Assembly: GCF_002211105.1 (NCBI RefSeq)
Contig: NZ_JPUA01000043.1
Span: 138,838 to 202,837 of the forward strand
Length of the DNA stretch: 64,000 bases
DNA from: Halomonas campaniensis
Lineage (GTDB): Bacteria; Pseudomonadota; Gammaproteobacteria; Pseudomonadales; Halomonadaceae
Direction of reading: 5' to 3'
Each line of letters opens with the position of its first letter. The first letter of the stretch is position 1. Both the position numbers and the translations under genes were made by a program. Below, piece after piece: positions 21,575-30,712 of the stretch. Below the pieces are notes generated by a model. The model had not been told where the DNA came from. It made no database searches and worked only from the letters and a program-made list of their open reading frames with translations.

Positions 21575-22669
21575 TTATAGCCCCTGCTCCTTTTCCCACG
21601 GCGTCACCTGGGTGTCCGCGGTTAAACGGTGGGCGCCAGCGGCCACGATGCGATCCCCCGCTGCCAACTCTCCGCTGACTTCAAGGCCGTTTGAGGTTAA
21701 TTGACCAACCTCCACCGGCACTGCTTCAACGTTTTCCGGCTCGACGAACCGCCATACCTGGGCCTGGTCGGGATCATCACCGGCATAGCTCACTGCATCC
21801 GCAGGCAGGTGCCACAGCGGGGTGCTATTGTCGGTTTGTAGCGAGCTCAAATCTAAGCGCACGTTGGCGCTCATGCCGTCTAAAAGGGTGATATCGTCCG
21901 GCTGGGGAAGCGTTAGGGTGACTTCATACGCCAAACTCTGTGCGCTGGCTTGGGTGGTGTAAGAGGCAAGCTGGGCGAGATAGGGCTTGTCGCTATTGCC
22001 AAAGCGCACTTCGAACGCCAGCGCATCACCGAAGGGCGTTCCATTGCTTCGCGGTATGCGCTGCACGATCTGCTCGGGCAGATGAAACACCACGTCTAGC
22101 TGCCCTGGCTGCTGAATCACCGCAACCGTTTCCTGTACCTGAACAATCTGCCGGTTATCCACCGGCACTTGGGCAATCACGCCATCGTAAGGGGCGCGAA
22201 GCTTTGTATGCTCGACCTGCTCTTGGGCCTGTTCAAAGGTGGCTCGGGCGGCCCGCCACTCACTTTCCGACTCATCAAATTGGGACTGACTGACCGCCCC
22301 ACGCTGCAGGGTATAACGCATGCGTTCCAGCGTTGCCTCGGCTAGCTCCAATCGCGAGCGGGCGCTGTCCAGCTCGCTTTGCACATTACGATCATCAATC
22401 CGCGCAATCACTTCGCCCTCGCTTACACGCTGGCCAGAGCTGACATTGAGCTCCAACAGTTCCCCGGCCATCTGAAAAGACAAATTGCTGCGCGTCGAGG
22501 CTTCCACCCGCGCCGGAAACTGTCGCAAGGCGGCGGCATTGGCTGACTGCAATGTGATCAACTTGACTGGTCGCGTTGCATCAGATGACTGCGCCTGGGG
22601 TTGCTCACAGCCCGTTAGCACGAGCAGAGCCAGCAGGATGGGCAATGAACGGAGAAGAGTAACGGCCAC
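21575..22669 (-). CDS. RND periplasmic adaptor (membrane fusion lipoprotein)
   Basis: This 364-residue HlyD-like adaptor has a lipoprotein signal peptide with lipobox LTGC (Cys21), a biotinyl-lipoyl half-motif, an alpha-helical hairpin at about 100-160, and beta-barrel and membrane-proximal domains. It bridges the RND transporter and an outer-membrane channel. The start is GTG with AAGGAG seven bases upstream. Its promoter must overlap the 48-bp palindrome at 22731, shared with the divergent TetR gene. Confidence 0.92.
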   Translation of the reverse strand: MAVTLLRSLPILLALLVLTGCEQPQAQSSDATRPVKLITLQSANAAALRQFPARVEASTRSNLSFQMAGELLELNVSSGQRVSEGEVIARIDDRNVQSELDSARSRLELAEATLERMRYTLQRGAVSQSQFDESESEWRAARATFEQAQEQVEHTKLRAPYDGVIAQVPVDNRQIVQVQETVAVIQQPGQLDVVFHLPEQIVQRIPRSNGTPFGDALAFEVRFGNSDKPYLAQLASYTTQASAQSLAYEVTLTLPQPDDITLLDGMSANVRLDLSSLQTDNSTPLWHLPADAVSYAGDDPDQAQVWRFVEPENVEAVPVEVGQLTSNGLEVSGELAAGDRIVAAGAHRLTADTQVTPWEKEQGL

Positions 22670-22730
22670 GGGATGCTCCTTGGGGGTCTATACCGCTTTC
22701 CAAAACTGACGTAGAAAAACCGAAGTGAGG

Positions 22731-22778
22731 TATTATACATCTCACTGACATTCACGAATGTCAGTGAGATGTATAATA
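22731..22778. promoter_or_regulatory. 48-bp perfect palindromic operator between RND operon and tetR
   Basis: Two perfect 23-bp arms (22731-22753 and 22756-22778) are separated by AC. The core is ACATTC-AC-GAATGT, resembling the AcrR-type operator of E. coli. It lies in the 177-bp gap between the divergently transcribed adaptor and TetR genes, so it is almost certainly the TetR binding site that controls both. The length would allow two dimers to bind. Confidence 0.85.
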
Positions 22779-22846
22779 ATCATCAACCGGCGACTTTGCT
22801 ATCCATCACTGCCAAAATACCGCTACGTTTATTAATAGGAGCCGCT

Positions 22847-23470
22847 ATGTCCCGTCGTAAGGCCGACGCTGAACGTACCCGAGAAACCATTCTGGACGCG
22901 GCAGAGACCACCTTTCTAGCCCAAGGCGTTTCACGTACCACCTTGGCGCACATCGCCCAGGCAGCAGGCGTGACACGAGGGGCCATTTATTGGCACTTTG
23001 AAGACAAAGCAGCGCTTTTTGATGCGCTGCTGGAGCGAGTGCGCGTTCCACTTGACGAAATAGTGGGTGAGGCCGTTCAACGGTTAGGCGATTCGCCAGT
23101 AGAGTGCCTTCGCGCTATTGCCCAAGGCCTGCTGGCAACCATTTGCTATAACATCCCGCTGCAGCGGGCGGCGACGATTGTGCTGCACCGCTGTGAGAAG
23201 CTCGAAGAGGAACACCCTCGAATCTGCATGATCACGCGCCTTTCTGATCATGTCGAAATGCAGATAGAGCAGTTGTTTGAAGAAGCCCGAATAGCCGGCG
23301 CCCTACGCAAAGGCATCTCACCGGCTAGCGCCCGACGCCAGCTTCATGGATTTTTGATTGGGGTCTGCTTTGACTGGCTACAAGACCCTGAGGAGTACTC
23401 CCTGTCCGATGACAGCGAGGGTATCGTCGAAACATTAATGCGTGGCTTATTTAACACTCAAAGCATATGA
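22847..23470 (+). CDS. TetR/AcrR-family repressor of the RND pump
   Basis: This 207-residue protein has a typical TetR HTH (SRTTLAHIAQAAGVTRGAIYWHF at about 29-51) and a TtgR/AcrR-like C-terminal ligand domain. ATG 22847 is chosen because AGGAG lies just before it and the protein then opens MSRRKADAERTRETIL. An in-frame upstream ATG at 22769 lies inside the operator and lacks a ribosome site. It is divergent from the pump operon and very likely a drug-responsive repressor of pump and self. Confidence 0.92.
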   Translation: MSRRKADAERTRETILDAAETTFLAQGVSRTTLAHIAQAAGVTRGAIYWHFEDKAALFDALLERVRVPLDEIVGEAVQRLGDSPVECLRAIAQGLLATICYNIPLQRAATIVLHRCEKLEEEHPRICMITRLSDHVEMQIEQLFEEARIAGALRKGISPASARRQLHGFLIGVCFDWLQDPEEYSLSDDSEGIVETLMRGLFNTQSI

Positions 23471-23572
23471 GTCTGAATCCAATAATAAAGCGCTGAGCAC
23501 TATAGGCATTTTAAACACTATTTCGGGGCAGTTGAGAGCAGGTATTTTCTCCAAAACTTACGCTTAATACAT

Positions 23573-24475
23573 TTAATCCACCTTCGACTCGCGAAGGGCG
23601 ATAAAGTGTTCAGCCAATACGGTGCTCATCGGTACATTAAGCGTAATGTCTTTGCCAGGAATAGGTTGCTGAAACCAGCGTTCGTAAAGCAGCGGCATTT
23701 CAGGACTGGTATAAATATGCTCAAGAGCCTTGTTCACCTCAGCTGCAAAGGCATCGTCGCCCAATCGCATTAGAAAACCGAGTGGCTCTGTCGACGTAAT
23801 GGCTTCTTCGGAAAGCGCGTACGCGTCAGGGTGCTCGGATTCAGCCATCATTGTGCTCAGTAATATATCATCCATCGCGAAGGCCGCTACGCGCCCATCA
23901 GTAACTAAATCAAACGCTTCCTGCAATGTCTCGACAGGCACGACCGACAAGTTCAGTTGCCGTTCTCGATTGACCTGATTGATCTGACTGACATTGACGG
24001 TGCCCCTAGCAACGCTCACGCTTCGTCCGGCCAAGTCCTCCAAGGTGTTAAACCCATTCTCTTTCAGGGCCACATAATGCACCGAGACAAAGAAATGGCT
24101 CAGTGCAAACTGCGCACTCTGCCGTCGCTCTGGGGTATTAGTACTGGCATTACACTCAATATCGATATCACCGCTATTGAGCAGTTGTACCCGATTACTA
24201 GGCGTACGATACACATACTCTATATCCAGGGAAGGCAGACCTAACTGCACTTGCAACTGTTTCGCTAAACGTTGGCAAATATCAATAGAGTAACCGACGA
24301 CGTTACCGTGATTATCTAAATAAGAGAATGGCGCTGTCTCACCATAGCCAACCCTTAATACGCCGGTTGCTTCTATGCGTTCAAGCGAATCGATAGACGT
24401 CTCTGCATAGGCTGCCTCTCCACCAGACATCATTACCAACAAACTACACCACCCAAGCAATAAACTCCGGCGCAT
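23573..24475 (-). CDS. GltI-like periplasmic amino-acid binding protein (SBP family 3), copy B
   Basis: This 300-residue secreted protein has a signal peptide (cleavage near residue 25, AYA-ET) and a family-3 solute-binding fold. Residues around LRVGYGETAPFSYLDNHG, GDIDIECNASTNTPERR and AFAMDDILLSTMM follow the glutamate/aspartate-binding GltI pattern. It is the last gene of a three-gene operon with a paralogous binding protein 12 nt upstream and a diguanylate cyclase before that. No ABC permease or ATPase is present, so a sensory rather than transport role is plausible. Confidence 0.85.
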   Translation of the reverse strand: MRRSLLLGWCSLLVMMSGGEAAYAETSIDSLERIEATGVLRVGYGETAPFSYLDNHGNVVGYSIDICQRLAKQLQVQLGLPSLDIEYVYRTPSNRVQLLNSGDIDIECNASTNTPERRQSAQFALSHFFVSVHYVALKENGFNTLEDLAGRSVSVARGTVNVSQINQVNRERQLNLSVVPVETLQEAFDLVTDGRVAAFAMDDILLSTMMAESEHPDAYALSEEAITSTEPLGFLMRLGDDAFAAEVNKALEHIYTSPEMPLLYERWFQQPIPGKDITLNVPMSTVLAEHFIALRESKVD

Positions 24476-24487
24476 AACACACCTCCT

Positions 24488-25381
24488 CTACTCTATGTAC
24501 TGCTCAGGATTGGCGAAAATAGCAGCAAGCGCCGGCGCTAGCGGCAAGTTCAATACTCGGTTATCGGGAGGGAGCGGCTGCAAAAACCATTTTTCATAAA
24601 GCGTGCGGATAGTGTCACTCTGATAAATATTGCGTAGCTCCTTATTGACCAGATCAACAAAAACAGGGTCATCAGGCGGCATCATTAAGCCATAGGGCTC
24701 GGCACTGCTCAGTGTTGCTTGAGAAATATGAAAAGCGTCAGGGTCGGCAGCAGACGAAACCAAACCCGCTAACAAAATCTCATCCATCACAAACGCGGAA
24801 GCCTGCCCTGAGGCGACCATCGCAAAGGCTTCTTCATGGTCACGGCTGAGCATTACCGATATATTGAGCCCCTCGGTGCGATTCAGCTCGTTGAGCTGGG
24901 CGATATTGATAGTGCCCGTGGTTGATACCACGCTGCGGCCCGCCAAATCCTGCAAACTGTCCATATGCTGGTTAGCGAGGGATACATAACGCGTTGCAGT
25001 TAGAAAATGAGGGTATGAAAAAGCGGCTTGGCGCCGGCGTTCAGGGGTGTTGGTGGTCACCCCGCACTCGATATCCACGTCGCCATTACGCACTAATATA
25101 AATCGATTGGCAGGCGTGACCGGCACATAAGTTATCTTGAGATCACTTAACCCCAATGTTGCCTCCAAACCTTCAATGACATTTCGGCATAGCTCAATCG
25201 CATAGCCTGTTGGTTGGTCGTTGACCAGGTAGGAGAAGGGAACTTCGCTGGTACGATGGCCAATAGCAATCTCACCAGCCGACGCAATACGCGACAACGT
25301 CGGCGAGGAGGCGATCTCCTCACTAGCAGCGGCACCTTGCCACATCGCACTAATCATTAATAACGCTACTAGCCACTTCAT
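24488..25381 (-). CDS. GltI-like periplasmic amino-acid binding protein (SBP family 3), copy A
   Basis: This 297-residue paralogue of the downstream gene has a signal peptide (about 1-19) and conserved IAIGHRTSEVPFSYLVND, GDVDIECGVTTNTPERR and AFVMDEILLAGL segments. These match the glutamate/aspartate-binding family. The stop of the cyclase gene lies 10 nt upstream. The two binding proteins are clearly diverged from each other, so they may recognise different acidic amino acids. It could present ligand to the periplasmic domain of the co-transcribed cyclase; that is inference. Confidence 0.85.
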   Translation of the reverse strand: MKWLVALLMISAMWQGAAASEEIASSPTLSRIASAGEIAIGHRTSEVPFSYLVNDQPTGYAIELCRNVIEGLEATLGLSDLKITYVPVTPANRFILVRNGDVDIECGVTTNTPERRRQAAFSYPHFLTATRYVSLANQHMDSLQDLAGRSVVSTTGTINIAQLNELNRTEGLNISVMLSRDHEEAFAMVASGQASAFVMDEILLAGLVSSAADPDAFHISQATLSSAEPYGLMMPPDDPVFVDLVNKELRNIYQSDTIRTLYEKWFLQPLPPDNRVLNLPLAPALAAIFANPEQYIE

Positions 25382-25391
25382 AGGCTTACCT

Positions 25392-26831
25392 TTATTCGAT
25401 GATCCTGGAATCCATTGTCATCCCTGCGGCATAGAGCATATAGCGGTCGCGCCCTTTCGCCTTGGCCGCATAGAGCGCCAGATCTGCGTGACGTAGCAGG
25501 TCATGGCTATTGCGCCCATTCGCGGGCGCGGTAGCAATGCCAACACTCACTCCAATGTTAATTTCCTGGTTATTAAACTGATACGGTTCACGTAGAGTAG
25601 ACACAATCGCTTCCGCCAGTACTTTTGCCTCACTGGTGGCACTGCGCACAACGCGTTGGATGATGGCAAACTCATCGCCACCAAGGCGCGCCACCAAATC
25701 ATTGTGGGTCAGCAGCCCCTGCACCCGCTGACTAACTTCAACGAGCAGAGCATCACCCGCCGCGTGCCCCAGGCTATCGTTTACTGCTTTAAAATGGTCA
25801 AGATCAAACAGCATGATATTAAATACGTCGCCTTGATGCAGTGAATTCACCGCTGTTTTCAACGCATTATTGAGTTGTACACGATTGGGCAACTTGGTCA
25901 GTTCATCATGATGAGCAAGATGCTGAAAGCGCAGAGCTTCGTCTTTAACTTCAAGTAAGTGTTCACGCTCAATGACTTTTTTACGAAGCGCATCTATGGC
26001 CTTTGCCATCCGGCCAATTTCATCGTTTCGGTCGGTATAAGGCGTGCTTTCAGCAGTCTGGTTTTTGGCGATGTCGGTGAGCGACCTAATTAATACCGGC
26101 ACAGGTGTAAATAACTGACGCATTAAAATAGTGACTAACAGGGCTGTAGCGATCAACACCGCCAGCAGCACCACAAACGCTTTGCTGATCAGATCATTAC
26201 GCATCTGATACAGCCCTTCTTTCTGGCCTATAGTGGCTACCAGCACTCCTAAAAGCTGACCATCAGGAGTAACAATGGGCAGCGAACTAATGAAATACTC
26301 TTCATTGCCAATGTTGGCAAATCCAACATAAAAATCAGCGGCATTCGATGTTGTATGCCACGTATCGATCTCCAGATTGGCGGGTAAGTCTGATGATGTA
26401 TTAAGTGCATCAGCCACGACAGTGAAGCCCTCTGAGGACTTCGCGAACAGCCATACATTGTTACGTGTTTGTGCACTTGCCAGCGCCAATACATCAATTG
26501 GACTAAACCCAGTTTCCAGGACTGACTCTTCATCGCCAATCGGGCGCTGGGAAATGATATGCGTGACTTGACCGGTGTCATCTGTCTTAACCGCCACGGA
26601 TGTATAAATACGCCTAATAGTCGCGCTCACTATCTGGGCATTCACCTGCGCTTCGCGCAACCACTGCTCCCGAGCCCCACGCTCCACTATCAAAAAACCC
26701 GACAGCGCCCCCATTAAATACGCAAACAGCACACCCATTAGCATAAACATCACCACCTTACCCACCAGGGTATGATGCCAAGGAAGTCTAGCCGCAGACC
26801 GTGAAGCACTCCTATGCTGGGGTTCTGGCAT
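25392..26831 (-). CDS. Membrane diguanylate cyclase with periplasmic sensor and HAMP
   Basis: This 479-residue inner-membrane enzyme has a transmembrane helix at about 24-48, a roughly 165-residue periplasmic Cache-like domain, a second helix at about 218-240, HAMP (about 240-292), a short coiled coil and a GGDEF domain (about 305-465). The active loop is intact (ARLGGDEFAII). The inhibitory RxxD site is absent (THND at that place), so product inhibition may be lost. It makes c-di-GMP from two GTP. It is the first gene of an operon with two binding proteins, a suggestive sensor module. RBS GGAG precedes the ATG. Confidence 0.92.
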   Translation of the reverse strand: MPEPQHRSASRSAARLPWHHTLVGKVVMFMLMGVLFAYLMGALSGFLIVERGAREQWLREAQVNAQIVSATIRRIYTSVAVKTDDTGQVTHIISQRPIGDEESVLETGFSPIDVLALASAQTRNNVWLFAKSSEGFTVVADALNTSSDLPANLEIDTWHTTSNAADFYVGFANIGNEEYFISSLPIVTPDGQLLGVLVATIGQKEGLYQMRNDLISKAFVVLLAVLIATALLVTILMRQLFTPVPVLIRSLTDIAKNQTAESTPYTDRNDEIGRMAKAIDALRKKVIEREHLLEVKDEALRFQHLAHHDELTKLPNRVQLNNALKTAVNSLHQGDVFNIMLFDLDHFKAVNDSLGHAAGDALLVEVSQRVQGLLTHNDLVARLGGDEFAIIQRVVRSATSEAKVLAEAIVSTLREPYQFNNQEINIGVSVGIATAPANGRNSHDLLRHADLALYAAKAKGRDRYMLYAAGMTMDSRIIE

Positions 26832-27105
26832 CTACTCCGGTTCCTTCATGGTTATAGCTGCAGCGGGCGTACCTGGGCGCAAGCGCAATAAGCACCATTT
26901 CTTTAACCAACAAACTTTTATGACCACTATATTATTCGGCAAACATACACAAACAATTAGGTTTTACTAACTAAAGTATCATTAAAATGGGCTGGTATGT
27001 CTTAAAAAATAACAAACTTAATCATTCTTGTTGCCCTACTCTTTTGGCATATCTCTTGCTTTATAAATAGCTGACAGACTCGCTGATTTACATTAGGAGA
27101 ACTTG

Positions 27106-28371
27106 ATGCATAATTCTGACTATCCCCTCAGTGAAGTCCCTACCAGTGCCCGCAAGGGCCTCCTTTCTACCTCGGCAGTACTGCTTGGGTTTACGTTTTT
27201 CACCGCCACCATGTGGGCAGGCGGCACCTTAGGCCAAGCCTTTCCGATTGGCCAACTGCTATGGATCATAGTGATTGGTAATTTGCTGCTGGGGATGTAT
27301 GCGGCAGCCCTCGCCTATATTGCTTGTAAAAGCGGGCTCAATTCGGTGCTGATGGGGCGCTTCTGCTTCGGTGAAAAAGGCAGCAAGCTCTCCGATTTTA
27401 TCCTCGGTTTTACCCAAATCGGCTGGTATGCCTGGGGCACCGCCACGATTGCCCTAGTGTTAGTACGCACCACAGGGATGCCTGAATGGCTGGAAATCCC
27501 CTTAATGGTGCTCTTTGGCTTTGGTTTCTGCATCACCGCAATGATCGGCTACAAGGGCATGGACTGGCTTTCACGCTTTGCCGTCCCCGCGATGATGCTG
27601 TTTATCTTAATCAGCCTTTTCACCGGGCTGGTGGATGTGCGCGGCTTTGCGGGACTGAGCCAACAAACGCCCACGGACAGCATGAGCGTAGCAGCGGCGA
27701 TTACCGTCATCATTGGCACCTTTATTAGCGGCGGCACCCAAGCCACCAACTGGAGCCGCTTTGCCAAGACCCCGAAAATTGCCGTCATCGCCACCCTGGC
27801 GACTTTTTTTGTCGGTAACGGCTTAATGGTACTGACCGGCGCACTCGGCACCATGATTTACCAGCAGGCGGATATCGTGGATGTATTGATCGCTCAGGGC
27901 TTTGTCTCCATCGCCGTACTGATGCTGCTTCTGAATATATGGACGACCCAGGACAATACCATCTACAACTTCGCCGTGGCGGGCTGCAATTTAATGCGCA
28001 CCGAAAAGCGTCGCTTGGTCACTGTGGGCGGTGCAGCGATTGGCACCGTGCTGGCGGTGGGCGGCATGTATAACCTGCTAATTCCCTTCCTAGTGCTACT
28101 CGGCACCTTTATACCGCCTATGGGCGGGGTGATTATGGCGGACTTCTGGCTCAAGCATAAAGGCCGCTATCCTGCATTGGATAAAGCACGACTACCCGAC
28201 TTCAACAGGCGAGGGTTAGCTGCCTATGCGCTGGGCGCCGGGGCGGCTTACTTCTCCCCGTTACTACCTCCGTTGGTGGGTGTGGTAGTGGCAGCAGGCA
28301 GCTACGCCGTGCTGCTTCGTTTAAACCACGCTACGCTAAGCGATACGCTTCCCTCTACTGCTGAACAATAA
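27106..28371 (+). CDS. codB: Cytosine permease CodB (NCS1 family)
   Basis: This 421-residue, 12-helix inner-membrane transporter is closely similar to E. coli CodB, including the start (VPTSARKGLLSTS), MWAGGTLGQAF, GNLLLGMYAAALAYI and GFTQIGWYAWG. It imports cytosine or related bases with a cation. The ATG at 27106 is chosen over the TTG three bases earlier because AGGAGA is well spaced. It is followed 17 nt later by the codA homologue, forming a codBA operon. Confidence 0.93.
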   Translation: MHNSDYPLSEVPTSARKGLLSTSAVLLGFTFFTATMWAGGTLGQAFPIGQLLWIIVIGNLLLGMYAAALAYIACKSGLNSVLMGRFCFGEKGSKLSDFILGFTQIGWYAWGTATIALVLVRTTGMPEWLEIPLMVLFGFGFCITAMIGYKGMDWLSRFAVPAMMLFILISLFTGLVDVRGFAGLSQQTPTDSMSVAAAITVIIGTFISGGTQATNWSRFAKTPKIAVIATLATFFVGNGLMVLTGALGTMIYQQADIVDVLIAQGFVSIAVLMLLLNIWTTQDNTIYNFAVAGCNLMRTEKRRLVTVGGAAIGTVLAVGGMYNLLIPFLVLLGTFIPPMGGVIMADFWLKHKGRYPALDKARLPDFNRRGLAAYALGAGAAYFSPLLPPLVGVVVAAGSYAVLLRLNHATLSDTLPSTAEQ

Positions 28372-28388
28372 GTGAGCCCCTGTTTTAT

Positions 28389-29642
28389 ATGAGCATGCAA
28401 ATTATCAACGCCCGACTACGCCAGCGCCCTGAGCTTTACCGACTTGAGATTGAGAACGGCACGTTCACGTCGATTACCGTGCAAGACGCACCGCAAACAG
28501 CCATTGAGGGGCAGATTGATGCGGGCGCCAAGCTCGTTTGCGCGCCCTTTATTGAGCCCCATATTCATTTAGACGCTGCCCTTACGGCGGGCGAGCCTAG
28601 CTGGAACCAGAGCGGCACACTGTTTGAAGGTATTGAGCGCTGGGGCGAGCGTAAACCCATGCTTACCGAAACGGATATTCGCGAGCGGGCTCTGAAGACC
28701 CTGAATTTGTTGATCGGCAATGGCGTGCAGTTTGTGCGCACCCACGCCGATACCAGCGACCCTAGCCTGATTGGCCTTAAAACGCTGTGCGCTTTGCGCG
28801 ACGAGTTAAAAGATAAAATTGATATTCAGGTGGTCGCCTTCCCGCAAGACGGCCTGCTCTCTTATCCCGGCGGTGACAAGCTGATGGAAGAGGCGCTGGA
28901 GGTCGGCGCCGATGTGGTGGGCGGTATTCCCCACTTCGAGTACACCCGTGAGCTGGGAGTGGCTTCCATGAAACGGGTGATTGAGCTAGCGATCAAATAC
29001 GACCGCTTGGTGGATGTGCACTGTGACGAGATTGACGATCCCAACTCGCGCTTTCTCGAAGTTCTGGCCTACGAAGCACTGTTTAACGACTTAGGCAGCC
29101 GTGTGACCGCCAGTCACACCACGGCGATGCACTCCTACGACAACGCTTACTGCTCCAAACTGTTTCTGCTGCTCAAGCGTTCGGGCATCAACTTTGTCTC
29201 CTGCCCCACCGAGAGCATCCACCTGCAGGGGCGCTTTGACACCTACCCGAAACGGCGCGGCGTGACGCGTGTTAAGGAGCTCAACGCAGCGGGCATTAAC
29301 GTCTGCTTTGCCGAGGACTCCATCTTCGATCCCTGGTACTCACTGGGGAATGGCAAGCTGTTGCGAACGCTGGATTTTGGCCTGCATATCTGCCAAATGA
29401 TGGGCTATCAGGACTTCAGCCAGGCGCTTTCGCTGATTACCGACAACAGCGCCCGCACGCTCAATATTGAAGCGCGTTACGGCATCGAGGTCGGCAAGCC
29501 CGCCAGCTTCAACCTATTGGAGGGCGAGGATGACTACAGCGTGCTGCGCACTCAAGGCGAAGTGCTGCTTTCTGTACGCCACGGCGAGATCATTATGCAG
29601 CGCGAGCCAGCCAAAATTACGACGCCCCCCTGGCTTGGCTAA
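28389..29642 (+). CDS. codA: Cytosine deaminase family enzyme, likely 5-methylcytosine-capable CodA variant
   Basis: This 417-residue amidohydrolase aligns over its length with E. coli CodA. Metal ligands are His58, His60, His211 and Asp310; catalytic Glu214 and His243 are present, as is substrate Gln153 (AFPQDG). At the site where CodA has Gly-His-Asp313-Asp314, this protein has Ala-Glu-Asp310-Ser311. The second Asp, which excludes 5-methylated substrates in CodA, is therefore Ser. CodA homologues lacking that Asp were shown to deaminate 5-methylcytosine to thymine. The CodA ANPLVN loop is also replaced by SCPTES. Cytosine activity probably remains. A related base such as isoguanine is the main alternative. 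Confidence 0.88.
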   Translation: MSMQIINARLRQRPELYRLEIENGTFTSITVQDAPQTAIEGQIDAGAKLVCAPFIEPHIHLDAALTAGEPSWNQSGTLFEGIERWGERKPMLTETDIRERALKTLNLLIGNGVQFVRTHADTSDPSLIGLKTLCALRDELKDKIDIQVVAFPQDGLLSYPGGDKLMEEALEVGADVVGGIPHFEYTRELGVASMKRVIELAIKYDRLVDVHCDEIDDPNSRFLEVLAYEALFNDLGSRVTASHTTAMHSYDNAYCSKLFLLLKRSGINFVSCPTESIHLQGRFDTYPKRRGVTRVKELNAAGINVCFAEDSIFDPWYSLGNGKLLRTLDFGLHICQMMGYQDFSQALSLITDNSARTLNIEARYGIEVGKPASFNLLEGEDDYSVLRTQGEVLLSVRHGEIIMQREPAKITTPPWLG

Positions 29643-29718
29643 TGTAGCAAAGGCACGTTAAATTAGTTATTTGACCGAGAACGTTAATGCCGAATGTTCA
29701 TGACCGGGGGTATCCACA

Positions 29719-30195
29719 ATGGGAATAGAAACCGTTCGTCAATTCTTTGCCGAGCATGCACCGGATGTAAACATCGAAGTACTTGAAACCAGCACAGCTA
29801 CCGTTCAGCTCGCCGCTGACGCCCACGGCGTAGTGCCAGGGCAAATTGCCAAAACTCTGGCATTCAAAGTCGGTGAAAAGCCGCTATTGATTGTGGCCAG
29901 TGGCGATGCGCGTATCGACAACCGCAAAATCCGCGATACCTTCGGCGGCAAGGCCAAAATGCTCGACGCCGAGACGGTCATGGAACTGACCAGCCACCCG
30001 GTGGGCGGCGTTTGCCCCTTTGGGCTTGCCACTGACCTGCCGGTTTACTGCGATGAATCGCTCCACGCCTATGACGAAGTGCTACCTGCCGCTGGTTCGC
30101 CCACCAGCGCCGTGCGCCTAAGCCCAAAGCGTTTGGCCGAGCTGGTCAATGCCACGTGGGTGGATGTGTGCAAGCTGCCGGAAAACGCCACTTAA
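29719..30195 (+). CDS. YbaK/EbsC-family aminoacyl-tRNA deacylase
   Basis: This 158-residue single-domain protein is related to the editing domain of prolyl-tRNA synthetase. It has the IAKTLAFKV segment with the catalytic-type Lys, followed by VASGDARIDNRKI and VGGVCPFG. The family hydrolyses mischarged aminoacyl-tRNAs in trans. The specificity (Cys-tRNAPro, Ala-tRNAPro or other) cannot be assigned. It lies 76 nt after codA, and no functional link to pyrimidine use is evident. Confidence 0.88.
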   Translation: MGIETVRQFFAEHAPDVNIEVLETSTATVQLAADAHGVVPGQIAKTLAFKVGEKPLLIVASGDARIDNRKIRDTFGGKAKMLDAETVMELTSHPVGGVCPFGLATDLPVYCDESLHAYDEVLPAAGSPTSAVRLSPKRLAELVNATWVDVCKLPENAT

Positions 30196-30216
30196 ACACG
30201 CACCTATAACGCCGTG

Positions 30217-30666
30217 TTATTTAATATCGAGTAAATAACCGTAGAACGCCGTATTACGCTGCCAGCCTAATGATTCATAAAGGTGCTGGGCGCGCTCGTT
30301 CTCAACCTGGGTCATTAGCATCAATCGTGCCACGCCGTGATCATGGGCTAGCTGGGTGGCAGCTTCCATTAACACCCTACCGGTGCCTTTATCACGACAT
30401 TCTGGCAGCACAAACAGATCATTTAACGTCCAGCGGGCATTTAAGCCCACTGTGGAAACCCCAGGGTAGAGCTGCACAAAACCCGTGAGCACGCCTTCGC
30501 TGTTCTCGCTAACCAGAATGAATGAATCTCCTAGCCCCATGCGCTGATCTAAAAAATCGCGCGCTGATTGAATATCACTCGGCTGCTTATAAAACTGACG
30601 ATAGCCATCAAGTAATATGCTAAGAGGTTCTAAGTCATTGAGTACCGCCGAACGAACGTTAACCAT
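30217..30666 (-). CDS. GNAT-family N-acetyltransferase
   Basis: This is a 149-residue GNAT protein. The acetyl-CoA loop is in the LNDLFVLPECRDKGTGRVLMEAA segment, and the C-terminal ending YESLGWQRNTAFYGY is typical. ATG 30666 with GGAG eight bases upstream is preferred over the upstream TTG at 30699. It is divergent from a MocR regulator across a short gap, the usual arrangement of a MocR protein and its target gene. The substrate is unknown, probably a small amine or amino acid. Confidence 0.85.
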   Translation of the reverse strand: MVNVRSAVLNDLEPLSILLDGYRQFYKQPSDIQSARDFLDQRMGLGDSFILVSENSEGVLTGFVQLYPGVSTVGLNARWTLNDLFVLPECRDKGTGRVLMEAATQLAHDHGVARLMLMTQVENERAQHLYESLGWQRNTAFYGYLLDIK

Positions 30667-30712
30667 AACGACTGCTCCGTGTGAGAGGTGATTTAACAAA
30701 GCTTGCCGTCAT

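Noticed and set aside
27044..27067. Sigma-70 promoter for codBA (TTGGCA / TATAAA)
   Set aside because: The spacer is only 12 bp, too short for a functional pair.
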